Notes: generated from the letters alone by a model not told the origin. A stretch of DNA of 8,584 bases from JANMAT01 sp031359995 (GCA_031359995.1 JANMAT010000204.1:1-8584); one strand, 5' to 3'. Counted from the stretch's first letter, positions 1 through 8,356 are shown. Made by a program: numbers and translations.

Positions 1-3362
<3,362 letters not shown>

Positions 3363-3367
3363 GGCTA

Positions 3368-3373
3368 CTCCTC
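3368..3373 (-). promoter_or_regulatory. rpoB Shine-Dalgarno, sets the GTG start
   Basis: GAGGAG lies 5 nt before the GTG codon at 3362. No ATG with a comparable ribosome-binding site is nearby, so this site decides the non-ATG start. Confidence 0.8.
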
Positions 3374-3456
3374 GGCACGGGTCGGCACGAATGCGCGGGC
3401 GCGCCAAAGCGACCTCGAAAGGGAGGAGGCAACGGGGGTGCGCACGGCAACCGGGG

Positions 3457-3485
3457 AGCCTACCGCGACACTGGGGGGACGTCAA
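3457..3485 (-). promoter_or_regulatory. Predicted sigma-A-type promoter of rpoB
   Basis: On the minus strand TTGACG (3485-3480) and TAGGCT (3462-3457) are separated by exactly 17 nt, close to the actinobacterial housekeeping consensus TTGACA-N17-TANNNT. Transcription would start near 3450, giving a 5' UTR of about 88 nt before the rpoB GTG. This would let rpoB (and probably rpoC) be transcribed independently of the rplJL unit and of the membrane protein gene upstream. The same TAGGCT hexamer occurs upstream of tRNA-Trp. It is inferred from sequence only. Confidence 0.65.
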
Positions 3486-3509
3486 CCAGTGGGCGCGACG
3501 TCAACCAGT
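3478..3509 (-). repeat. 13-bp direct repeat covering the rpoB -35 region
   Basis: The plus-strand sequence GACGTCAACCAGT occurs exactly twice, at 3478-3490 and 3497-3509, with starts 19 bp apart, or slightly under two helical turns. The promoter-proximal copy contains the -35 hexamer TTGACG. The distal copy also contains TTGACG, but no -10-like hexamer lies 16-18 nt from it, so it is not a second complete promoter. It may be a duplicated binding site for a regulator or simply a local duplication. Confidence 0.8.
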
Positions 3510-3524
3510 CCGGCAGAGCCGGAC
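3508..3524 (-). terminator. Small hairpin between membrane protein gene and rpoB promoter
   Basis: A perfect 7-bp stem GTCCGGC/GCCGGAC with a 3-nt loop lies about 105 nt after the stop of the DUF4328 gene and just upstream of the rpoB promoter, touching the distal copy of the 13-bp repeat. There is no U-tract, so as a terminator it is weak or non-canonical. It could equally be part of an operator. The rest of the 267-nt gap 3363-3629 shows only the promoter and repeat described separately. Confidence 0.3.
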
Positions 3525-3629
3525 GAAGGAGTCGATGGCGAAAGGGTAAAGGTGGCACACGGCGGGCGTCAAGGATCCCGTCGGCCCTGCGGCCGCCGAG
3601 TTGAGGCGTCGACCCGTCATCGGCGCCGC

Positions 3630-4418
3630 TCAGCGGTCGGGCACCACGCCGACGGCGACCGCCTGGTCGCGCTGGGCGGCGAGCACCAGACCCCGCTCGA
3701 GGAACGCGCTCACCATGCCGAAGGCCGCCGGTACCCCGATCACCACGATGTCGCCGCCGAGCGGCAGCCAGGCGCTGGCGATGGCGCCAGCCAGCCCACC
3801 GATGCTCGACACCAGGTAGCAGGCCCACCACGGGCCCACCCGCCGCCGGGCCGGGTCGTCGGCGGCGAACAGGGCGACCATGCCCTGGTACGGCCACCAG
3901 AAGTTGACGATCGGGATGATCCACCCGGCGCAGGTGAGCCCCGGTTCACGGCGCAGCGGGTGCCCCAGCGCCTGCGCGGCCTGGGACGCGCGGTAGAGCC
4001 ACACCATCCGCAGCACCAGCACCACCAGGCTCAGCAACGACAGCACCTGCCCGAGCTGCAGCCAGCCGTTCGTCGCCCCCAACGTGGACCGGGCCGCCTC
4101 GGGGTCGTTGATCGTCTCGAGCGCGTCGCGCAGCCCGTTGGCCGACGACGCCAGGCTGACGATCTGGAACACCGGGGTGACCAGCACGGCCCGGCTCAGC
4201 CAGCGGGTGACGCCACGGTTGCCGGTGACGAGATGGGCGGCGTCCTCCCCACCGGCGGGCAGGTGATACAGGTCGTCGGTGTAGCCGGTCCACACCCCAC
4301 CGTCCCAGTAGCGACGGCGGCGCTCGTCCCAGGGGTCGTCGTACCAGCCCGCCGGCAGGGGCGGGGTGGGCGGACTCGGGGGCGGCAACGTGGGCGGCGG
4401 CAGGCTCACCCCACCCAT
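3630..4418 (-). CDS. DUF2510-DUF4328 multi-pass membrane protein of unknown function
   Basis: The predicted protein is 262 aa from the ATG at 4418. A proline-rich N-terminus (about residues 7-22) is followed by a DUF2510 module (residues about 22-46: PAGWYDDP, then RYWDGGVWTGY), a short domain common at the N-terminus of actinobacterial membrane proteins. Five hydrophobic stretches follow, at about 73-92, 119-142, 160-184, 196-219 and 222-247. The third carries GWIIPIVNFWWPYQGM, resembling the hallmark (W-IP-N--PYQ-M) of DUF4328. The function is unknown and I assign none. It lies between rplL and rpoB, in the same direction, behind two hairpins and ahead of the rpoB promoter. The start is uncertain: there is no good Shine-Dalgarno before the ATG, a GTG at 4409 is possible, and an upstream GTG at 4469 lies inside a hairpin arm. 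Confidence 0.85.
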   Translation of the reverse strand: MGGVSLPPPTLPPPSPPTPPLPAGWYDDPWDERRRRYWDGGVWTGYTDDLYHLPAGGEDAAHLVTGNRGVTRWLSRAVLVTPVFQIVSLASSANGLRDALETINDPEAARSTLGATNGWLQLGQVLSLLSLVVLVLRMVWLYRASQAAQALGHPLRREPGLTCAGWIIPIVNFWWPYQGMVALFAADDPARRRVGPWWACYLVSSIGGLAGAIASAWLPLGGDIVVIGVPAAFGMVSAFLERGLVLAAQRDQAVAVGVVPDR

Positions 4419-4439
4419 GATGGTGCACCGGACGCGACC

Positions 4440-4469
4440 GTGCCCGGGACCGTCACCGGTCCCGGGCAC
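4440..4469 (-). terminator. Perfect 13-bp hairpin after rplL (terminator or attenuator)
   Basis: The arms GTGCCCGGGACCG and CGGTCCCGGGCAC pair perfectly across a 4-nt loop, 36 nt after the rplL stop and 21 nt before the likely start of the membrane protein gene. No U-tract follows, as is common for actinobacterial terminators. E. coli has a partial terminator in the same rplL-rpoB interval, so an attenuator role is plausible but inferred. Confidence 0.65.
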
Positions 4470-4486
4470 TGGTCATGGTCCGTCAG

Positions 4487-4501
4487 CGGCCCGAAGGGCC
4501 G
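4487..4501 (-). terminator. First hairpin after rplL
   Basis: CGGCCC and GGGCCG form a 6-bp stem with a TTC loop, beginning 4 nt after the rplL stop codon. It stands directly ahead of the longer hairpin at 4440-4469, making a tandem arrangement that may terminate transcription or protect the rplL 3' end. Confidence 0.5.
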
Positions 4502-4505
4502 GGGA

Positions 4506-4886
4506 TCACTTCACCTCGACGGTGGCGCCAGCCTCTTCGAGGGCCGCCTTCGCCTTCTCGGCGTCGGACTTGTTGGCCTTCTCGAGCACGGCCTTGGGCG
4601 CGCTGTCGACCACGTCCTTGGCTTCCTTCAGACCCAGGCTGGTCAGCTCGCGCACGACCTTGATGACCTGGATCTTCTTCTCGCCGGCGGAGACGAGGAC
4701 GACGTCGAACTCGTCCTTCTCCTCCTCGACGGGGGCGGCGGTGGCGGCGCCACCGGCGGCCATCATCGCGACCGGGGCGGCCGCGGTGACGTCGAAGCGC
4801 TCTTCGAACTTCTTCTTCAGCTCGACCAGTTCGAGCACGGTCATGCCCGAGATGCTGTCGAGGATCTCGTCAATGGAAACAGCCAT
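4506..4886 (-). CDS. rplL: 50S ribosomal protein L7/L12
   Basis: This is the flexible stalk protein of the large subunit, present as dimers bound to L10, which recruits EF-Tu, EF-G and the other translational GTPases. The product is 126 aa, a typical length. Residues about 1-33 (MAVSIDEILDSISGMTVLELVELKKKFEE) form the N-terminal dimerisation and L10-binding domain. An alanine-rich hinge (about 34-55, ending APVEEE) leads to the globular C-terminal domain (about 58-126), which has the factor-binding helix region KKIQVIKVVRELTSLGLKEAKDVV. The ATG at 4886 has AGGAG 9 nt upstream. It lies 53 nt after rplJ and is very probably co-transcribed with it. Translation in excess over L10 is expected from its stoichiometry. 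Two hairpins follow the stop. Confidence 0.98.
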   Translation of the reverse strand: MAVSIDEILDSISGMTVLELVELKKKFEERFDVTAAAPVAMMAAGGAATAAPVEEEKDEFDVVLVSAGEKKIQVIKVVRELTSLGLKEAKDVVDSAPKAVLEKANKSDAEKAKAALEEAGATVEVK

Positions 4887-4939
4887 GGTGTGGAACTCCT
4901 ACGAAGTGCAGAAACGATGAGTGGAAAGGGGTGGGGCGA

Positions 4940-5479
4940 TCAGGCGGCAGCCTGTTCGCCGCCGTTCTTGTCGATCAGGGCCTGGATGCCATGTGCGAAC
5001 GTGCGGGGTACCGCCTCGAGCAGCGAAGCCATCTGGCTGAGCGGGGCTTCGAACAGTCCGGCGAGCTGGCTGAGCACGACCTCACGGGGAGGCAGATCAG
5101 CCAGCACGTCGATGTCGGCGGCTGTGATGACCTTGCCTGCGAGCAGACCGCCCTTGAGCACGAGGCTCGGGTTGATCTTGGCGTAGTCACGCAGGGCCTT
5201 GGCCGCGCCGGCAACATCACCGCGCACGAACGCGATGGCCGTCGGACCGGTCAGGATGTCATCGGCACCGTCGACGCCAGCGTTGCGGGCGGCGAAGCGC
5301 ACGAGCGTGTTCTTGTAGACCTTGTACTCGGCACCGGCCGGGCGCAACGCCCGACGGAGCTCGGACATCGCCTTCACGCTCATGCCTCGGTAGTCGGTGA
5401 GCAGCACGGCGTCGGCGCCCGCGATCTTCTCGGTCACCTCGGCCACCACTGCCACCTTTTCGGGCCTGGGGTTCTCCAT
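4940..5479 (-). CDS. rplJ: 50S ribosomal protein L10
   Basis: L10 anchors the L12 dimers to the ribosome and binds 23S rRNA next to L11. In many bacteria the L10-L12 complex also represses its own mRNA through a leader structure. The product is 179 aa. The N-terminal RNA-binding domain shows the family pattern ADAVLLTDYRGMSV and YKVYKNTLVRFA. The middle has LTGPTAIAFVRGD and ILKGG-like LVLKGGLLAGK. The C-terminal helix (about 135-170, LSQLAGLFEAPLSQMASLL) carries the L12-binding sites. I choose the ATG at 5479 rather than the GTG two codons upstream, because AGGAGGT (5490-5484) ends 4 nt before the ATG while the GTG overlaps the Shine-Dalgarno itself. The C-terminus is short and alanine-rich (GGEQAAA). 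Confidence 0.98.
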   Translation of the reverse strand: MENPRPEKVAVVAEVTEKIAGADAVLLTDYRGMSVKAMSELRRALRPAGAEYKVYKNTLVRFAARNAGVDGADDILTGPTAIAFVRGDVAGAAKALRDYAKINPSLVLKGGLLAGKVITAADIDVLADLPPREVVLSQLAGLFEAPLSQMASLLEAVPRTFAHGIQALIDKNGGEQAAA

Positions 5480-5483
5480 CGTC

Positions 5484-5490
5484 ACCTCCT
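5484..5490 (-). promoter_or_regulatory. rplJ Shine-Dalgarno, decides the start
   Basis: AGGAGGT is a near-perfect match to the anti-Shine-Dalgarno and is the strongest ribosome-binding site in the window. It places the start at the ATG at 5479 and rules out the GTG at 5485, which overlaps it. Confidence 0.85.
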
Positions 5491-5640
5491 CTCGGGGTCA
5501 TCGGGCTCGCTTGGGAGCGAACACCGCGACGACGCCTCGAGAGGCACTTCGTGGAGTCCACCTGCGCTGGCGGGTTCAGCACCCATTGTCCGGACGGACC
5601 AGCGGTCTGCGGCGAGCAGTGATCAGTTGTCGAAGGCACA
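5491..5640 (-). promoter_or_regulatory. Putative L10 (rplJ) autoregulatory mRNA leader
   Basis: The roughly 150 nt before rplJ are non-coding and rich in pairing. The core CCGCAGACCGCTGG (starting at 5612 on the minus strand) resembles, from memory, the conserved GUAGACAGCAGG-type element of L10 leaders (Rfam L10_leader). Visible pairings are CGCTGG (5604-5599) with CCAGCG (5570-5565), enclosing small hairpins, and an outer GCTCGC (5617-5612) with GCGAGC (5510-5505). The latter strand can instead form a local hairpin 5520-5507, so two exclusive folds are possible close to the Shine-Dalgarno. Binding of L10-L12 here to repress rplJL is known in other bacteria; here it is inferred. Confidence 0.5.
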
Positions 5641-5670
5641 AGGCTAGCGGTGAGCGAACCCACCGACCAA
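5641..5670 (-). promoter_or_regulatory. Possible rplJ promoter
   Basis: TTGGTC (5670-5665) and TAGCCT (5646-5641) are 18 nt apart on the minus strand. Transcription would begin near 5634, just before the putative L10 leader, giving a UTR of about 155 nt. The -10 fits TANNNT, but the -35 is imperfect and the spacer contains a 6-bp hairpin with a TTCG loop, so this call is tentative. Confidence 0.4.
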
Positions 5671-5672
5671 CC

Positions 5673-5696
5673 GTCGTCCGCAGACCGTCAGACGAC
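5673..5696 (-). terminator. Hairpin overlapping the rplA stop codon
   Basis: GTCGTCTG (from 5696) pairs with CGGACGAC (to 5673) over 8 bp including one G-U pair, around an 8-nt loop. The 5' arm includes the last codons and stop of rplA. There is no U-tract. It may be a weak terminator between rplKA and rplJL or an RNA-stability element, and its loop and 3' arm contain sequence complementary to the downstream L10 leader core. Confidence 0.35.
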
Positions 5697-6389
5697 CTCG
5701 GGCCGGAGGCGGTTCGTGTCGACCCGGATGCCGGGGCCCATGGTCGAGCTGACGGCGATCTTGCGGAAGTAGCGGCCCTTGGCCGAGGCAGGCTTCGCCC
5801 GCTGCAACTCGTCGACGACGGCCAGGAAGTTGACGGTGAGCGCGTCCATCTCGAAGCTCACCCGACCCAGCGGCACGTGCACGTTGCCGTAGCGGTCCGT
5901 GCGGTACTCGACCTTTCCGCCCTTGAACTCGGTGACGGCGCGGCCCACGTCGGTGGTCACCGTGCCCGTCTTCGGGTTCGGCATGAGGCCACGAGGGCCG
6001 AGCACGCGGCCGAGCCGACCGACGAGCGGCATGAGGTCGGGCGTGGCGATGGCCACGTCGAAGTCCATCTTGCCGGCCTGGATGTCGGCGGCGAGATCGT
6101 CGACACCGACGATGTCGGCGCCGGCCTTGCGGGCCTCCTCGGCGGCGGCGCCGGCGGCGAACACGGCGACGCGGACGTCCTTGCCGGTACCCGACGGCAG
6201 CCCGACGGTGCCGCGCACCATCTGGTCGGACTTGCGCGGATCGACGCCGAGGCGGACGGCGAGCTCGACGGTCTCGTCGAACTTCGCCGACGCCAGGCTC
6301 TTCACGAGCTCCAGCGCCTCGAGCGAGCTGAACAGCTGGTCACGGTCGAACCGCTTGGCGGCGTCGACGTACTTCTTCCCTTGCGCCAT
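5688..6389 (-). CDS. rplA: 50S ribosomal protein L1
   Basis: L1 forms the mobile L1 stalk of the large subunit, which helps move deacylated tRNA out of the E site. In several bacteria it also represses its own rplK-rplA mRNA. The protein is 233 aa, the normal length. The L1 signature lies at about residues 122-142 (LVGRLGRVLGPRGLMPNPKT), in domain II. The RNA-binding domain I is formed by both termini, including KFDETVELAVRLGVDPRKSDQMVRG (about 36-60) and the C-terminal SSTMGPGIRVD (about 214-224). The ATG at 6389 has AGGGAG 5 nt upstream. It lies 62-63 nt downstream of rplK, in the usual rplK-rplA pair. Confidence 0.98.
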   Translation of the reverse strand: MAQGKKYVDAAKRFDRDQLFSSLEALELVKSLASAKFDETVELAVRLGVDPRKSDQMVRGTVGLPSGTGKDVRVAVFAAGAAAEEARKAGADIVGVDDLAADIQAGKMDFDVAIATPDLMPLVGRLGRVLGPRGLMPNPKTGTVTTDVGRAVTEFKGGKVEYRTDRYGNVHVPLGRVSFEMDALTVNFLAVVDELQRAKPASAKGRYFRKIAVSSTMGPGIRVDTNRLRPEVV

Positions 6390-6452
6390 GACGGCTCCCT
6401 CTCAGGTCGGCCGGCCGGGTGAGGTGACACCGGACGCGGCAGTGATGGTGTG

Positions 6453-6878
6453 CTACTGGACCTTGAGGCCCATGGAGCGTGCGGTACCCCGCACCTGCTC
6501 CTTGGCCGCGTCCAGGTCGTAGGCGTTCAGGTCGGGCATCTTGATCTTGGCGATCTCTTCGATCGCCGTCTCGCTGATGGTGCCGGCCGACGCCTTGCCC
6601 GGCGTGGTCGAACCCTTGGCGATGCCCGCCTTCTCGCGGAGCAGCACGGGCGTGGGCGGCGTCTTCAACACGAAGGTGAAGCTGCGGTCCTCGAACACGG
6701 TGATCTCCACCGGGATGACCGTGCCGACCTGGCTCTCGGTCGCCGCGTTGTACTGCTTCACGAACTCCATGATCGGCACACCGTGCGGGCCGAGCGCGGT
6801 GCCCACCGGCGGTGCCGGTGTGGCCTTTCCGGCCGGGATCTGGATCTTGACGATGGCCGCAACCTTCTTCTTGGCCAT
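6453..6878 (-). CDS. rplK: 50S ribosomal protein L11
   Basis: L11 binds the GTPase-associated centre of 23S rRNA beside L10 and L12, takes part in elongation-factor function and stringent activation of RelA, and helps form the thiopeptide antibiotic site. The protein is 141 aa, as usual. The N-terminal domain (about 1-70) contains the proline-rich thiopeptide loop KATPAPPVGTALGPHGV, and the C-terminal rRNA-binding domain (about 75-141) has the family pattern EEIAKIKMPDLNAYDLDAA followed by GTARSMGL. Thr27 replaces the proline of the common VGPALG motif, and Pro31 and Pro35 replace the usual Gln and Asn. The ATG at 6878 follows AGAGGA by 5 nt. It follows nusG and precedes rplA. Confidence 0.98.
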   Translation of the reverse strand: MAKKKVAAIVKIQIPAGKATPAPPVGTALGPHGVPIMEFVKQYNAATESQVGTVIPVEITVFEDRSFTFVLKTPPTPVLLREKAGIAKGSTTPGKASAGTISETAIEEIAKIKMPDLNAYDLDAAKEQVRGTARSMGLKVQ

Positions 6879-6932
6879 GGGGTTCCTCTCAACGTGCGCG
6901 TACAGCGAGCGATCTAGTCTGGTCGATGGGGG

Positions 6933-6959
6933 TGACCGGACGCCAGCGGGCGCCGGTCA
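6933..6959 (-). terminator. Hairpin after nusG
   Basis: TGACCGGCGCC pairs with GGCG-T-CCGGTCA, an 11-bp stem with one bulged T and a 4-nt loop, beginning 7 nt after the nusG stop. C-rich rather than U-rich sequence follows, so any termination is likely partial. It could instead be a processing or stability element between secE-nusG and rplK-rplA. The rest of the 88-nt gap has only the rplK ribosome-binding site; I see no convincing promoter. Confidence 0.45.
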
Positions 6960-6966
6960 GGGGGGA

Positions 6967-7668
6967 TCAGAGCTTGGCCACCTGGCCGAAGTCCATCTCC
7001 ACGGGGGTCTCACGGCCGAAGATGTTCACGATCACCTTCATCTTCATGTGATCGGGGTTGATCTCGGCGATGGTGCCGGTGAAGTCCGCGAACGGACCTT
7101 CCTTCACCCGCACGTTCTCGCCCACCTCGTACTCGAGCTTGGGCTTGGCGCGGGTGGGCACGCCAGGCTCACCATCGGCCTTGGCGGCGAGGAACGTCTC
7201 GACCTCGCGACGGGCGAGCGGCGTGGGCTTCTGGCCCAGCCGGCCCTGGCCGACGAAACCGGTGACACCGGGGGTGTTGCGGATGACGTACCAGGAGTCG
7301 TCGTCCATGCGGCACCGCACGAGCAGGTAGCCGGGGAAGACCTTCTTCTGGACGGTGACCTTGCGGCCGCCCTTGAACTCGACGACGTCCTCCATGGGGA
7401 TGACGATCTCGAAGATCTTCTCCTCCATGTTCATGGACGAGGTGCGGGCCTCCAGGTTGGACTTGACCTTCTTCTCGTAGCCCGACTGGGTGTGGACGAC
7501 GAACCACTGGCCCGGACGGTCGTACGGGCTCTCCGAGACGTAGATCTCGACCTCGTCGGCCGCGTCAGCCGGGGTGTCGTCGGCCGCGTCACCGGCGAGG
7601 TCGTCGCTCGTGACCGCAAGGTCATCGCTGTCTTCGGGGAGGTGGTCGGGATCGACGAGGTCGGTCAT
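6967..7668 (-). CDS. nusG: Transcription termination/antitermination factor NusG
   Basis: NusG binds RNA polymerase across the cleft and links it to Rho or the ribosome. In some actinobacteria it favours pausing. The protein is 233 aa from the ATG at 7668. An acidic, low-complexity N-terminal extension (about residues 1-50, rich in Asp and Ala), typical of actinobacterial NusG, is followed by the NGN domain (about 54-160: QWFVVHTQSGYEKKVKSNL, with VFPGYLLVR and NTPGVTGFVG) and the C-terminal KOW domain (about 180-233: VGENVRVKEGPFADFTGTI, ending QVAKL). The start is chosen because the ATG overlaps the secE stop as ATGA (7665-7668) and the protein then begins MTDLVDPD. There is no Shine-Dalgarno, so translation is probably coupled to secE. 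A longer in-frame reading to 7794 would run through secE and lacks family similarity. Confidence 0.97.
   Translation of the reverse strand: MTDLVDPDHLPEDSDDLAVTSDDLAGDAADDTPADAADEVEIYVSESPYDRPGQWFVVHTQSGYEKKVKSNLEARTSSMNMEEKIFEIVIPMEDVVEFKGGRKVTVQKKVFPGYLLVRCRMDDDSWYVIRNTPGVTGFVGQGRLGQKPTPLARREVETFLAAKADGEPGVPTRAKPKLEYEVGENVRVKEGPFADFTGTIAEINPDHMKMKVIVNIFGRETPVEMDFGQVAKL
7553..7591 (-). repeat. 15-bp direct repeat inside the nusG acidic extension
   Basis: The plus-strand sequence TCGTCGGCCGCGTCA occurs at 7553-7567 and 7577-7591, 24 bp (8 codons) apart and in frame. It encodes the two DAADD/DAADE acidic blocks of the NusG N-terminal extension and looks like a small in-frame duplication. Confidence 0.75.
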
Positions 7669-7973
7669 TTGTCGAACAGTCTGAGCAGGAACTTGCCGGC
7701 CGCGAAATCGAGGCCGAACACGAGGAGGGTGAACAGGATCACGGTGACCAGCACCACGATGGAGTAGAGGCGGACCTCCTGCTTGGTGGGCCATGCCACC
7801 TTGCGGAGCTCGCCCCGGACCTCACGGACGAACTCGGTCGGGGTGGTACGAGCCTCCGTGGGGACCTTGCCCGGCGCGGTGCGCGGCGTGCGAACGGGCG
7901 CGCCCTGTTCGTTCACCGCGCCCATCTTGCGCAGCATCCGCCGCTGCTCGCGGCTCATACCTTCGATCGACAT
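7665..7973 (-). CDS. secE: Preprotein translocase subunit SecE
   Basis: SecE is the small essential membrane subunit that clamps SecY in the SecYEG translocon. From the ATG at 7973 the protein is 102 aa: a polar N-terminal region, then the amphipathic SecE motif FVREVRGELRKVAWPTKQEV (about 48-67), and a single transmembrane helix (about 69-90, YSIVVLVTVILFTLLVFGL), as in the short one-helix SecE of Gram-positive bacteria. It lies between tRNA-Trp and nusG, the usual place, and overlaps nusG by ATGA. The start is uncertain: a GTG at 7997 would add 8 residues, and an ATG at 7958 (MSREQRRMLRK) would remove 5. None of the three has a good Shine-Dalgarno. Confidence 0.93.
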   Translation of the reverse strand: MSIEGMSREQRRMLRKMGAVNEQGAPVRTPRTAPGKVPTEARTTPTEFVREVRGELRKVAWPTKQEVRLYSIVVLVTVILFTLLVFGLDFAAGKFLLRLFDK

Positions 7974-8010
7974 CGGTTGCACCGTTCGTGAGTTCACGTG
8001 AGATGAAGAG

Positions 8011-8083
<73 letters not shown>

Positions 8084-8104
8084 AAGGGTTCGTTGCGACC
8101 ATCG

Positions 8105-8113
8105 AGCCTACCA
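8105..8113 (-). promoter_or_regulatory. Possible extended -10 promoter for tRNA-Trp/secE
   Basis: On the minus strand the sequence TGGTAGGCT holds an extended -10 (TG-n-TAGGCT), with the hexamer identical to that of the rpoB promoter. Initiation near 8098 would leave a leader of about 15 nt before the mature tRNA 5' end. The -35 is poor at normal spacing: TTGAGA is present but 20 nt away and lies within the rpmG terminator hairpin. Confidence 0.45.
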
Positions 8114-8123
8114 GTGCCCCTCG

Positions 8124-8143
8124 GAACCCGTCTCAACGGGTTC
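8124..8143 (-). terminator. Hairpin after rpmG, candidate terminator
   Basis: GAACCCGT and ACGGGTTC form a perfect 8-bp stem with loop TGAG, 23 nt after the rpmG stop and upstream of the tRNA-Trp -10 element. No U-tract follows. It probably separates the tuf/rpmG transcript from the tRNA-Trp/secE unit. Confidence 0.5.
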
Positions 8144-8166
8144 GGCGGCACCGGCGGCCCGGGACC

Positions 8167-8331
8167 TCAGCGGGTCTCTTTGTGGTTGGTGTGGGCGCGG
8201 TCGTGCTTGCAGTACTTCTTCATCTCCAAGCGCTCACGGTCGTTCATCTTGTTCTTGGTGGTGATGTAGTTGCGGTTCTTGCACACCTGGCACTCCAGGG
8301 TGATCTTGACCCGCTTGTCGTTCTTCGCCAT
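8167..8331 (-). CDS. rpmG: 50S ribosomal protein L33
   Basis: L33 is a small protein of the large subunit near the E site. The 54-aa product begins MAKNDKRVKITLECQVCKNRNY and ends HTNHKETR, matching the family along its length. The zinc-ribbon form normally has two CxxC pairs. Here the first pair is intact (Cys14, Cys17), but the second reads C-K-H-D (Cys41, His43, Asp44), so the last cysteine is replaced by Asp and the site is neither the C4 form nor the fully cysteine-free paralogue. The ATG at 8331 has AAGGGA 6 nt upstream, itself inside a small hairpin. It lies 110 nt downstream of tuf and 83 nt upstream of tRNA-Trp. Confidence 0.95.
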   Translation of the reverse strand: MAKNDKRVKITLECQVCKNRNYITTKNKMNDRERLEMKKYCKHDRAHTNHKETR

Positions 8332-8336
8332 CGCTG

Positions 8337-8349
8337 GTCCCTTCGGGAC
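8337..8349 (-). promoter_or_regulatory. Hairpin holding the rpmG Shine-Dalgarno
   Basis: GTCCC and GGGAC pair over 5 bp across a GAA loop, and the rpmG Shine-Dalgarno AAGGGA (8343-8338) lies in the loop and 3' arm. The structure could dampen initiation, though with so short a stem ribosomes could melt it. Confidence 0.35.
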
Positions 8350-8356
8350 GGGTTCG

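Noticed and set aside
3476..3504. The distal 13-bp repeat copy as a second rpoB promoter
   Set aside because: It has TTGACG, but the hexamers 17-18 nt downstream (CGTCCC, GTCCCC) do not resemble a -10.
4419..4469. Upstream GTG start (4469) for the membrane protein gene
   Set aside because: The GTG and following codons form the arm of a perfect 13-bp hairpin, there is no ribosome-binding site, and the extra 17 residues do not resemble a protein N-terminus.
3438..5186. A 582-codon plus-strand open frame opposite the membrane protein gene, rplL and rplJ
   Set aside because: It is antisense to three recognisable genes, in codon register with the membrane protein gene and rplL, and has a His/Arg/Gly-rich product without family features. 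It is a composition artefact.
6879..6966. L1-binding autoregulatory site ahead of rplK
   Set aside because: I looked for an rRNA-like L1 stem near the rplK start but could not identify one; only the hairpin after nusG is clear.
6541..7767. A 408-codon plus-strand open frame opposite rplK, nusG and secE
   Set aside because: It crosses gene boundaries on the other strand, is antisense to conserved genes and has no recognisable domain.
7669..7794. N-terminal extension of nusG up to 7794
   Set aside because: It would overlap most of the secE coding region in another frame, and the added residues are unlike NusG. The ATGA junction gives a clear start at 7668.
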